The translations under genes and the position numbers were made by a program. The notes below the pieces were generated by a model. The model saw only the letters and a program-made list of their open reading frames with translations. It was not told the origin of the DNA and made no database searches. Below, one piece after another: positions 19,120 to 27,528 of a DNA stretch of 36,619 nt. The number at the start of each line of letters is the position of its first letter. Position 1 is the first letter of the stretch. The DNA is from Hydrogenophaga sp. GTDB lineage: Bacteria; Pseudomonadota; Gammaproteobacteria; Burkholderiales; Burkholderiaceae_C. The stretch is from positions 30,947-67,565 of the forward strand of contig DYIC01000005.1 of the NCBI GenBank assembly GCA_020723845.1. Reading direction: 5' to 3'.

Positions 19120-20809
19120 GGCAATCCGGATCGCAGTCGCGCAGTGCAATTTCGTGGTGGGTGACTTGGCCGGCAACGCGCGTCGCATCATCGAGGCCGC
19201 GCACACCGCGCACGCGCAGGGTGCCCAGGTGCTGCTGACGCCTGAACTCGCGATTTGCGGCTATGCGGCCGAAGACCTGTATTTGCGGCCTGCATTCGTC
19301 GATGCCTGCGATGATGCCGTGCAAACCGTCGCGGCGCAGACGGCGCACCTTTTGGGCCTGCACATTGTGGTGGGACAGCCGCTGCCCGCCCCGGGGGCGA
19401 CGGCCCGCGCGGGGCGCAGTGTGGGGCGCGCGCCGTGCCTCAACGCCGCCAGCGTCGTGGTCGAGGGGCGCATCGTGCACCGCTACGCCAAGCGCGAACT
19501 GCCCAACTACCAGGTCTTCGACGAGCGGCGCTATTTCGTGCCGGGCCACACCCCCGGCGTGTTCGATGTGACGGTCGATGGCCGTCGCCACCGCATCGGA
19601 CTGCTGATCTGCGAGGATGCGTGGTACGAGCAGCCGGCAGCAGAGACGAAGGCGGCTGGCGCCGAGGTGCTGTGCGTCATCAATGCGTCGCCGTTTCACA
19701 TCGGCAAAGGCGACGAGCGCGAGCGTGCCATGCGCGAGCGCGTGCGGCAGACGGGGCTGCCGCTCGTGTATGCGCACCTGGTGGGGGGGCAAGACGAAAT
19801 CGTGTTCGAAGGGCGCAGCTTCGCCCTCGACACGCAGGGTGACGTGGCCGCGCGTGCCCCTAGTTTTGCCGAGGATGTGCTGCTGGTCGATCTGCACCCG
19901 TGTGCCGATGGTGGCTGGACGGTGCAGGGCCCGGTGGCGCCACAGCCCACCACCGAGGAAGACTTGTGGCACGCGCTGGTGCTGGGCACGCGCGACTACG
20001 TCGAGAAGAACGGCTTTCCCGGCGCGATCATCGGGTTGTCGGGCGGCATCGACTCGGCACTGGTGCTGGCGATCGCGGTGGATGCGCTGGGGCCCCAGCG
20101 CGTGCGCGCGGTCATGATGCCGTCGCCCTACACCGCCGACATCTCTTGGCTGGACGCGCGCGACATGGCAGCACGGCTCGGGGTGCGCTACGACGAAATC
20201 GCGATCGGCCCGATCTTCGATGGGTTTCGAGCGGCGCTGCAGCCGCTGTTCGAGGGGCGGCCCGCCGACACCACCGAAGAAAACCTCCAGGCGCGCATTC
20301 GCGGCACGCTGCTGATGGCGCTGTCCAACAAGTTCGGCGACATCGTGCTGACCACTGGCAACAAAAGCGAGATGGCCACCGGCTACTGCACCCTCTACGG
20401 GGACATGGCCGGCGGCTTTGCCGTCATCAAGGACGTGACCAAGACCTGGGTGTGGCGGCTGGCACGCTGGCGCAACGCGCACGACCCCTACGGCCGCGGC
20501 CCCGATCCGATTCCGCAGCGCATCATCACCCGGGCGCCCAGCGCCGAGTTGCGCCCCGATCAAACCGACCAGGACACGTTGCCGCCCTACGACGTGCTCG
20601 ATGCGATCATCGAGCGCTACATGGAAAACGATCGCAGCCCCGCCGAGATCGTGGCCGAGGGTTATCCCGCGCAGGCGGTCGAGCAAGTGGTGCGGCTGAT
20701 TCGGATCAACGAGTACAAACGCCGCCAGGCCCCCGTGGGGATTCGCGTGACGCACCGCAGCTTTGGCAAGGACTGGCGCTACCCCAACACCAACCGCTGG
20801 CGCGGCTGA
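19118..20809 (+). CDS. nadE: Glutamine-dependent NAD+ synthetase
   Basis: NadE amidates nicotinic acid adenine dinucleotide to NAD+, using ammonia released from glutamine. The 563-residue protein has an N-terminal nitrilase-type glutaminase domain with the Glu-Lys-Cys triad in LLTPELAICGYAAEDL (about 39-54), YAKRELPNYQVFDERRYF (about 125-142) and GLLICEDAWY (about 163-172). The C-terminal synthetase has the ATP pyrophosphatase P-loop IIGLSGGIDSALVLAIAVDA (about 302-321) and TTGNKSEMATGYCTLYGDMAGGFAVIKD. GAGG lies 5 bases upstream of the ATG. A GATAAT box 30 bases upstream, inside the divergent gene, may be its -10. The P-II gene that follows fits a nitrogen-linked neighbourhood. Confidence 0.95.
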   Translation: MAIRIAVAQCNFVVGDLAGNARRIIEAAHTAHAQGAQVLLTPELAICGYAAEDLYLRPAFVDACDDAVQTVAAQTAHLLGLHIVVGQPLPAPGATARAGRSVGRAPCLNAASVVVEGRIVHRYAKRELPNYQVFDERRYFVPGHTPGVFDVTVDGRRHRIGLLICEDAWYEQPAAETKAAGAEVLCVINASPFHIGKGDERERAMRERVRQTGLPLVYAHLVGGQDEIVFEGRSFALDTQGDVAARAPSFAEDVLLVDLHPCADGGWTVQGPVAPQPTTEEDLWHALVLGTRDYVEKNGFPGAIIGLSGGIDSALVLAIAVDALGPQRVRAVMMPSPYTADISWLDARDMAARLGVRYDEIAIGPIFDGFRAALQPLFEGRPADTTEENLQARIRGTLLMALSNKFGDIVLTTGNKSEMATGYCTLYGDMAGGFAVIKDVTKTWVWRLARWRNAHDPYGRGPDPIPQRIITRAPSAELRPDQTDQDTLPPYDVLDAIIERYMENDRSPAEIVAEGYPAQAVEQVVRLIRINEYKRRQAPVGIRVTHRSFGKDWRYPNTNRWRG

Positions 20810-20822
20810 CGCGCGGCCTGCG

Positions 20823-20986
20823 CGCGAGTACTGGCTCGTGCATCCGGTGGACCCATCGTCACCATCTATTTGTTGGTGAAGGGGGCCTACGGCAAGCCCG
20901 AGGTGCAAGCGCTGCAAGGCACGACTGCGGCGCACAGCGTACCCGGTGTCGTCATCGACTGGGCGCTGGTCATGCGCGAAGACTGA
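20823..20986 (+). pseudogene. Remnant of a Uma2-family (DUF820) endonuclease gene, frameshifted
   Basis: Right after nadE, the plus strand reads REYWLVHPVD up to 20852 and, after a one-base loss, continues from 20855 as IVTIYLLVKGAYGKPEVQAL...PGVVIDWALVMRED, stop at 20984-20986. Together this matches the C-terminal quarter of Uma2 (DUF820, PD-(D/E)XK-like) proteins, where EYWLVDP is followed directly by a beta strand such as RTVTIY and the protein ends near LPG..IDW. At the break the sequence has GAC-CC-ATC where GAC-CNN-ATC is needed. About 130 N-terminal residues with most of the catalytic core are missing; no start codon or ribosome site is present. The rest of the gap to the P-II gene (20987-21103) shows no gene. 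Confidence 0.72.
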
Positions 20987-21442
<456 letters not shown>

Positions 21443-21465
21443 TCCGGCGTCGCTGGCCAGCGCCG

Positions 21466-22074
21466 TCAGATGCGCCGCAGGTCGGCCGTGGGTGCCCAGC
21501 CCGCCGCCTCGACCAGACGTGGCAGCAGCGCTTCGGGTGTGCGCTCGACGGTGACCAGGTCGAGTTGCCAGTCACCCACGAAGCCCGCGCGCACGGTCTG
21601 GGTCAAAAACGCCAGCAGGCCATCGTAGTAGCCGTCGGCGTTCAACAGGCCGATGGGTTTGTCGTGGTAGCCCAGCTGGCGCCACGTCCACACTTCGAAC
21701 AGCTCTTCGAACGTGCCCAGCCCCCCGGGCAGCGCGAGGAACGCGTCGGCCCGCTCGGCCATCATGTGTTTGCGCTGGTGCATCGTTTGCACGATGTGCA
21801 GCTCGGTGCAGTCGCGCTTGGCAAACTCGCGCTCCACCAGGCTTTCCGGCATCACTCCGATGACGATGCCGCCCGCGGCCAACGTCGCGTCGGCCAGCCG
21901 GCCCATCAATCCGCCGTTGCCTCCACCGTAGACCAGTCGCCCGCCGTGGCGGCCGATCCAGGTGCCGACTTGCTCGGCCAATGCCAGAAAGCGCCCGTCC
22001 ACACCTGGGCGCGAGCCACAATAGACGCACAGCGAAAAGGCTGCCGAGGGAGACGAGGGCAGGTCCGGGGTCAT
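21466..22074 (-). CDS. LOG-family protein (TIGR00730, cytokinin riboside 5'-monophosphate phosphoribohydrolase type)
   Basis: This 202-residue Rossmann-fold protein has the LOG signature PGGLGTFEELFEVWTW (about residues 116-131), the LVYGGGNGGLMGRLADA nucleotide-binding segment (about 48-64), and MHQRKHMM (98-105). LOG enzymes cleave nucleotide 5'-monophosphates between base and ribose phosphate. In plants and some bacteria this frees cytokinin; in most bacteria the physiological substrate is probably another nucleotide such as AMP or is unknown. The start ATG overlaps the stop of the upstream RDD gene (ATGA), implying coupled translation. It faces the P-II gene tail to tail across 23 bases. 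Confidence 0.88.
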   Translation of the reverse strand: MTPDLPSSPSAAFSLCVYCGSRPGVDGRFLALAEQVGTWIGRHGGRLVYGGGNGGLMGRLADATLAAGGIVIGVMPESLVEREFAKRDCTELHIVQTMHQRKHMMAERADAFLALPGGLGTFEELFEVWTWRQLGYHDKPIGLLNADGYYDGLLAFLTQTVRAGFVGDWQLDLVTVERTPEALLPRLVEAAGWAPTADLRRI

Positions 22075-22607
22075 GACGCGACGTTCGTGGGATGGGTGCG
22101 GCTGTCCACCAGCCGGGTGCCGGCCCAGGCGTCGTGCCAGAACTGGCGTTCGGGGTGAAAGCGCGCGAGCAGCGCCCAGACCGCGATCCAGCCGCCCAGC
22201 AACACCAGCACCTCCAGCGCGGGCAGTTGCAGCCATTCACGCAGCACCAGCGGTGGCAGGAACCAGGACCACGACAGCACGTAGCGCCACAGTGCGCGTG
22301 CCTGCGTCAGCGGCCGTCCCCAGCGGTCGACGACGCGGATGTGCCAGGTCTTCATGGCCAGCGTCTGGCCTTTGTGCCAGAACCAAGTGAAATAAATGCC
22401 CAGCACCACGAACAAAAATGCCTGTTGCGCGTGTCGGTTGTCCAGCGCATGTCGCGTCTGCGTCAGCGCCGAAAACAAATAACCGGCGATGAACACCACA
22501 CCGAACAGCAGTACGCCCTCGTACAGCCAGCACGCCATGCGCCGGGGCAGCGACGGGGCGATCAGGCGGAGGGGCGGGGGGGTGGCGTCTACGGGCAGGG
22601 GCGGCAT
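22071..22607 (-). CDS. RDD-family membrane protein
   Basis: This 178-residue protein has the RDD domain: the first helix follows APSLPRRMACWLYEGVLLFGVVFIAGYLF (about 19-47), the second is AFLFVVLGIYFTWFWHKGQTLAMKTWHIRVVDRWG (about 66-100), and a third lies near LEVLVLLGGWIAVWALL. The cytoplasmic KGQTLAMKTWHIRVVD stretch and HDAWAGTRLVD at the end are RDD hallmarks. Function is unknown; transport has been suggested for some members. ATG at 22607 is preferred; an in-frame TTG two codons earlier is possible. It is co-transcribed with the LOG gene through a 4-base overlap and is divergent from ilvB. Confidence 0.85.
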   Translation of the reverse strand: MPPLPVDATPPPLRLIAPSLPRRMACWLYEGVLLFGVVFIAGYLFSALTQTRHALDNRHAQQAFLFVVLGIYFTWFWHKGQTLAMKTWHIRVVDRWGRPLTQARALWRYVLSWSWFLPPLVLREWLQLPALEVLVLLGGWIAVWALLARFHPERQFWHDAWAGTRLVDSRTHPTNVAS

Positions 22608-22926
22608 GCGCAACGGTCAGCGGGAAACGGGGAGCGATGGGCGGTCAGGAACCGTTATCGACCGCATTGTCTCATGGGTGAGTCGGTACCCTGCTGTACA
22701 GGGCGGTGGGGCCGCGCAAAACAAAAAAAGCGGTGCCCCGCAGTGCCAAAAGCGTGCTGCAGTGCCATAATGCGAGCTGGTATCAACCCATTGCCACACC
22801 GAAACGGGTCAAGGTCGCGGATCGACCGCCATGGCCTTGGCCTCAAGTCCCAAAGCCGCCTCACAAGGGCGTGACCCAGGGGCACCGGAGGTTTTTCGTC
22901 AGAGAAATACTGAAAGGTTGTCAGTC
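22608..22926. other. 319-base intergenic region upstream of ilvB
   Basis: No gene is supported here. A CATAAT at 22766-22771 could be the -10 of ilvB, giving a 5' untranslated region of about 150 bases. A short ORF (22770-22874, 34 codons) begins just inside that box but is not enriched in Ile, Leu or Val, so it is not a convincing attenuation leader. A GC-rich imperfect hairpin with an A-rich loop (GGGGC...GCCCC, around 22709-22740) precedes the box. The ilvB frame is open upstream to 22831, but the family start is at 22927. No T-run terminator of attenuator type is seen. Confidence 0.5.
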
Positions 22927-24705
22927 ATGGAAATCAACAAGGCCGAAGTCGCGTCTGCCGCCGCCGCAGCGGGTCAGGCGTGCGCTGAGGAGCTGATGGG
23001 CGCCGAGATTCTCGTGCGCTGCCTGCAGGCAGAGGGCGTTCAATACATCTGGGGCTACCCCGGTGGCGCCGTCCTCTACATCTACGACGCGCTGTACAAG
23101 CAAGATACCATCCAGCACGTGCTGGTGCGGCACGAGCAAGCCGCTGTGCATGCCGCCGACGGCTACGCCCGCGCGACGGGCGAAGTGGGTGTGGCGCTGG
23201 TGACCAGCGGGCCGGGGGTGACCAACGCCATCACGGGCATCGCCACCGCCTACATGGACTCCATCCCGATGGTGATCATCACCGGGCAGGTGCCCACGGC
23301 CGCCATCGGTCTGGACGCGTTCCAGGAATGCGACACCGTCGGCATCACGCGCCCGATCGTCAAGCACAACTTCCTGGTCAAGGACGTGCGCGATCTCGCC
23401 GTCACCATCAAAAAGGCGTTTCACATCGCGCGCACCGGCCGTCCCGGACCGGTCGTGATCGACATCCCCAAGGATGTCTCGTTCAAAAAGACGATGTTCA
23501 CCGGTTACCCGGAGAGCATCACCATGCGCTCGTACAACCCGGTGCGCAAGGGGCACGGCGGGCAAATCCGCAAGGCGCTGCAACTGCTGCTGACGGCCAA
23601 GCGGCCCTACATTTATACGGGTGGTGGCGTCATTTTGGGCAATGCGGTGGCGGAGCTGCGTCAGCTCGTGGACCTGCTGAACTATCCGGTCACCAACACA
23701 CTGATGGGGCTGGGGGCGTTTCCGGCCACCGATCGGCGCTTCCTGGGCATGCTGGGCATGCACGGTACGTTCGAAGCCAACAATGCCATGCAAAACTGCG
23801 ACGTGCTGTTGGCGGTGGGGGCGCGCTTCGACGACCGCGTCATTGGCAACCCCAAGCACTTCGCGCAAAACGAGCGCAAGATCATCCACATCGACATCGA
23901 CCCGTCGAGCATCTCCAAGCGCGTCAAGGTGGACGTGCCGATCGTGGGCGACGTCAAGGACGTGCTCACCGAGCTGATCGCCATGATCCGCGAGAGCCCC
24001 CTACGCCCGGACGAGCAGGCACTCGCGGATTGGTGGAAGACGATCGAAGGCTGGCGTGCGCGCGACTGCCTGAAGTACGACCGCCACAACACCGAGGTCA
24101 TCAAGCCGCAGATGGTCATCGAAACCCTGTGGAACATGACCAAAGACGTCGAGGCCTACATCACCTCCGACGTCGGTCAGCACCAGATGTGGGCGGCGCA
24201 GTTCTACAAGTTCGACCAGCCGCGGCGCTGGATCAACTCGGGTGGCCTGGGTACCATGGGCGTGGGCATCCCGTATGCCATGGGCATCAAGCTGGCCAAG
24301 CCCGAGGCCGAGGTGTACTGCGTCACGGGCGAGGGCTCGGTGCAGATGTGCATCCAGGAGCTGTCCACCTGCTTGCAGTACAACACGCCGATCAAAGTGC
24401 TGTCGCTCAACAACCGCTACCTCGGCATGGTGCGGCAGTGGCAGGAGATCGAATACTCCGGTCGCTACAGCCACTCGTACATGGACGCGCTGCCCAACTT
24501 CGTCAAGCTGGCCGAGGCCTACGGGCACGTCGGGCTGCTGGTGGAGCGGCCGCAGGACGTCGAGCCGGCCCTGCGCGAGGCGCGTAAACTCAAAGACCGC
24601 ACGGTGTTCATCGACTTTCGCACCGACCCGACCGAAAACGTCTGGCCCATGGTCCAGGCGGGCAAGGGCATCACCGAGATGCTGTTGGGCAGTGAGGATC
24701 TGTGA
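22927..24705 (+). CDS. ilvB: Acetolactate synthase large subunit
   Basis: This ThDP- and FAD-dependent enzyme condenses pyruvate with pyruvate or 2-oxobutyrate, the first shared step of valine, leucine and isoleucine synthesis. The 592-residue protein has the N-terminal ThDP domain [35 protein letters not shown] (about 20-54) with the catalytic Glu in [17 protein letters not shown] (about 67-83), the FAD/central domain, and the C-terminal ThDP motif [18 protein letters not shown]...[13 protein letters not shown] (about 474-505). The first motif residue is GEG rather than GDG. AAAGG lies about 10 bases upstream of the ATG. ilvH follows after an unusually long 146-base gap. Confidence 0.96.
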   Translation: MEINKAEVASAAAAAGQACAEELMGAEILVRCLQAEGVQYIWGYPGGAVLYIYDALYKQDTIQHVLVRHEQAAVHAADGYARATGEVGVALVTSGPGVTNAITGIATAYMDSIPMVIITGQVPTAAIGLDAFQECDTVGITRPIVKHNFLVKDVRDLAVTIKKAFHIARTGRPGPVVIDIPKDVSFKKTMFTGYPESITMRSYNPVRKGHGGQIRKALQLLLTAKRPYIYTGGGVILGNAVAELRQLVDLLNYPVTNTLMGLGAFPATDRRFLGMLGMHGTFEANNAMQNCDVLLAVGARFDDRVIGNPKHFAQNERKIIHIDIDPSSISKRVKVDVPIVGDVKDVLTELIAMIRESPLRPDEQALADWWKTIEGWRARDCLKYDRHNTEVIKPQMVIETLWNMTKDVEAYITSDVGQHQMWAAQFYKFDQPRRWINSGGLGTMGVGIPYAMGIKLAKPEAEVYCVTGEGSVQMCIQELSTCLQYNTPIKVLSLNNRYLGMVRQWQEIEYSGRYSHSYMDALPNFVKLAEAYGHVGLLVERPQDVEPALREARKLKDRTVFIDFRTDPTENVWPMVQAGKGITEMLLGSEDL

Positions 24706-24724
24706 CCATCGCGCAGCGCGGCCC

Positions 24725-24799
24725 GGCGTGGGTCGCGCAGCATCATCCACTTTTTGAGGAATCTATCGCCCGCCAAGCCCACGCCTTACCGGGCGTGGG
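24725..24799 (+). promoter_or_regulatory. Mutually exclusive RNA pairings between ilvB and ilvH
   Basis: CCCACGCC at 24778-24785 can pair with GGCGTGGG at 24792-24799 (6-base loop) or, alternatively, with an identical GGCGTGGG at 24725-24732. Both stems are perfect over 8 bases and cannot form together. No T-run follows, so this is not a standard terminator. A regulatory role is inference. Confidence 0.4.
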
Positions 24800-24807
24800 G
24801 GAGGGCG

Positions 24808-24828
24808 GTGCAGGCCCCGGGCCTGCAC
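24808..24828 (+). repeat. Perfect 21-base palindrome upstream of ilvH
   Basis: Two 10-base arms, GTGCAGGCCC and GGGCCTGCAC, flank one central C. In RNA this would fold as a 9-bp stem with a CCG loop, ending 9 bases before the ilvH ribosome site (AGAGGA). As DNA it is a perfect dyad that could bind a protein dimer. No T-run follows. Confidence 0.7.
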
Positions 24829-24851
24829 GTTGGCGAAAAGAGGAATCGCCC

Positions 24852-25343
24852 ATGAAACACATCATCGCCGTTTTGCTGGAAAACGAGGCCGGAGCCCTGT
24901 CGCGCGTCGTCGGGCTGTTTTCGGCACGAGGCTACAACATCGAGTCGCTCACCGTCGCACCGACCGAGGATCCGTCGCTGTCGCGCATGACGATCCAGAC
25001 CACGGGGTCGGACGACATCATCGAGCAGATCACCAAGCACCTCAACCGCCTGATCGAGGTCGTCAAGGTCGTGGACCTGACCGAAGGCGCGTACACCGAG
25101 CGCGAGCTCATGCTCGTCAAGGTGCGCGCCGTCGGCAAGGAACGCGAGGAGATGAAGCGCATGGCCGACATCTTCCGCGGCCGCATCATCGACGTCACCG
25201 AAAAAAGCTACACCATCGAGCTCACCGGTGACCAGGCAAAGAACGACGCCTTCCTACAGGCGATCGACCGCAGCGCGATTCTGGAGACGGTGCGCACCGG
25301 CGCCTGTGGCATTGGCCGCGGCGAGCGCATCCTCCGGGTCTGA
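24852..25343 (+). CDS. ilvH: Acetolactate synthase small (regulatory) subunit
   Basis: IlvH is the small subunit that activates IlvB and gives valine feedback inhibition. The 163-residue protein has an N-terminal ACT domain (HIIAVLLENEAGALSRVVGLFSARGYNIESLTVAPTEDPSLSRMTI, residues 3-48) and the ALS_ss C-terminal domain (about 85-160). The ATG has AGAGGA 8 bases upstream. The same frame is open back to a GTG at 24702 that overlaps the ilvB stop, but the extra 50 residues do not resemble the family, so the short form is preferred. ilvC follows 36 bases later. Confidence 0.95.
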   Translation: MKHIIAVLLENEAGALSRVVGLFSARGYNIESLTVAPTEDPSLSRMTIQTTGSDDIIEQITKHLNRLIEVVKVVDLTEGAYTERELMLVKVRAVGKEREEMKRMADIFRGRIIDVTEKSYTIELTGDQAKNDAFLQAIDRSAILETVRTGACGIGRGERILRV

Positions 25344-26396
<1,053 letters not shown>

Positions 26397-26481
26397 GCCC
26401 GCGCGGGCGTACACTTGCGCACCCGGCAGAGTCTGCCATCAGAGTCTCGGCCGGGGTGCATGTTTGGCCTGCTGCTTGCTC

Positions 26482-27285
26482 ATGATCGAAGAAACCGAAC
26501 ATTCCCTCGAGGCGCCCACGCCTCGCCGCTCCAAGGGCATCTACCTGTTGCCCAACCTGGTCACGCTGGCTGCGCTGTTTGGCGGGTTCTACGCCATCGT
26601 CATGGCCATGAACGGCCGCTACGACTTGGCCACGACTGCGATCTTCGTGGCCATGGTGCTCGATAGCCTGGACGGGCGCATCGCGCGCCTGACGCACACC
26701 CAGAGTGCCTTTGGCGAGCAGATGGACTCGCTGTCGGACATGGTGTCGTTCGGCGCCGCCCCCGCCCTGGTGGCGTACGAGTGGGCGTTGCGCGATCTGG
26801 GGCGCTGGGGCTGGATCGCGGCCTTCGTGTACTGCGCCTGCGCAGCGCTGCGGCTGGCGCGGTTCAACGTCAACACCCACGTGGTGGACAAGCGCTATTT
26901 CCAAGGGCTGCCATCGCCCGCCGCCGCGGCGCTGGTGGCCGGCTTCATCTGGTTGGCCACCGATGCGGGGCACACGGGCGATGGGCTGCAGTGGGGGCTG
27001 TTCGCCCTGACGCTGTACGCGGGGCTGACCATGGTCACCAACGTGCCCTTCTACAGCTTCAAGGACCTGAGCCTGAAAAAGAGCGTGCCATTTGCGACGT
27101 TGGTCCTCATCGCCCTGGGCATCGCCATCATCAACATCCACCCGCCAGTGGTCCTGTTCGTGCTGTTCGTGCTCTATGGACTGTCGGGCTATGTCGTCTA
27201 TGCGGTGCGCAAGGCCAAGGGGCGTCCGGTGAGCGTGGTCAGCACGTCCACCGATGAGCCTGACGAGCGCGGCCTGCACGAGTAA
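26482..27285 (+). CDS. pssA: CDP-diacylglycerol-serine O-phosphatidyltransferase
   Basis: This membrane enzyme makes phosphatidylserine from CDP-diacylglycerol and serine, toward phosphatidylethanolamine. The 267-residue protein has the CDP-alcohol phosphotransferase signature D61-x2-D64-G-x2-A-R-x8-G-x3-D82-x3-D86 (DSLDGRIAR...GEQMDSLSD). About six to eight hydrophobic helices run through it, beginning at YLLPNLVTLAALFGGFYAIV. The PSS type II features (LPNLVT, FNVNTH, GLPSPAAA) are present. ATG 26482 is preferred; an in-frame TTG six codons upstream is possible. Position between ilvC and leuA is a common arrangement in Burkholderiales; a phosphatidylserine decarboxylase gene often also found here is absent. 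Confidence 0.92.
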   Translation: MIEETEHSLEAPTPRRSKGIYLLPNLVTLAALFGGFYAIVMAMNGRYDLATTAIFVAMVLDSLDGRIARLTHTQSAFGEQMDSLSDMVSFGAAPALVAYEWALRDLGRWGWIAAFVYCACAALRLARFNVNTHVVDKRYFQGLPSPAAAALVAGFIWLATDAGHTGDGLQWGLFALTLYAGLTMVTNVPFYSFKDLSLKKSVPFATLVLIALGIAIINIHPPVVLFVLFVLYGLSGYVVYAVRKAKGRPVSVVSTSTDEPDERGLHE

Positions 27286-27345
27286 CCCATGGGTTTGACC
27301 TATCGCGGCGATGGAAGGTGTTCATGGGCTGGGAGTCCCGGCTTG

Positions 27346-27354
27346 TGATACATT
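27346..27354 (+). promoter_or_regulatory. possible extended -10 promoter of the leuA leader
   Basis: TGA-TACATT resembles an extended -10 element (TGN then a hexamer with 4 of 6 matches). It ends 6 bases before the leader-peptide ATG, so the predicted transcript would begin at about that ATG. There is no good -35 box, which extended -10 promoters can lack. Confidence 0.4.
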
Positions 27355-27360
27355 GCGCCC

Positions 27361-27417
27361 ATGGACCGTTTGCTGAATCGCCTACTGCGCCTACCCCATG
27401 GCGGGCAGGCGGTTTAG
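27361..27417 (+). CDS. leuL: leuA leader peptide (leucine-rich, 18 residues)
   Basis: The peptide MDRLLNRLLRLPHGGQAV has 5 leucines in its first 11 residues, at codons 4, 5, 8, 9 and 11. Two of them use CTA, uncommon in the GC-rich neighbours, next to TTG and CTG. It is followed 20 bases later by an intrinsic terminator and then leuA, the standard layout of a leucine attenuator. No Shine-Dalgarno sequence precedes the ATG, and a likely -10 box lies 6 bases upstream, so the message may be leaderless. Ribosome stalling at the leucine codons when leucyl-tRNA is short would let the antiterminator form. It is too short to detect by ORF length; identification rests on composition and context. Confidence 0.82.
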   Translation: MDRLLNRLLRLPHGGQAV

Positions 27418-27436
27418 CGCGCGCAACCTAACCCCC

Positions 27437-27474
27437 ACGGCCCGCATGCCATCCCGCTGCGGGCCGTTTGTTTT
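27437..27474 (+). terminator. Attenuator (intrinsic terminator) ahead of leuA
   Basis: A perfect 9-bp stem (ACGGCCCGC, 27437-27445, with GCGGGCCGT, 27459-27467) with a 13-base loop is followed by TTTGTTTT. The left arm can instead pair with GCGGGC at 27401-27406 in the leader ORF, extended by CAT (27397-27399) with ATG (27446-27448) around one bulged G. That alternative pairing would be the antiterminator. Confidence 0.85.
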
Positions 27475-27528
27475 GCCGACCGCGCAGCCGGGATGGGGGC
27501 CGCAGCCATCCCTGTAGGAGTTTCCGCC

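Noticed and set aside
18482-20935. An 817-codon open frame on the minus strand across nadE and the FemAB-like gene
   Set aside because: It is antisense to nadE, whose motifs are complete, and in its left part overlaps the FemAB-like gene in another frame. Long antisense frames are expected in GC-rich DNA. Its translation is low-complexity His/Arg/Gly-rich with no family match.
22770-22874. A short ORF upstream of ilvB as a branched-chain leader peptide
   Set aside because: It has no Val run and only scattered Leu and Ile, and no attenuator with a T-run follows.
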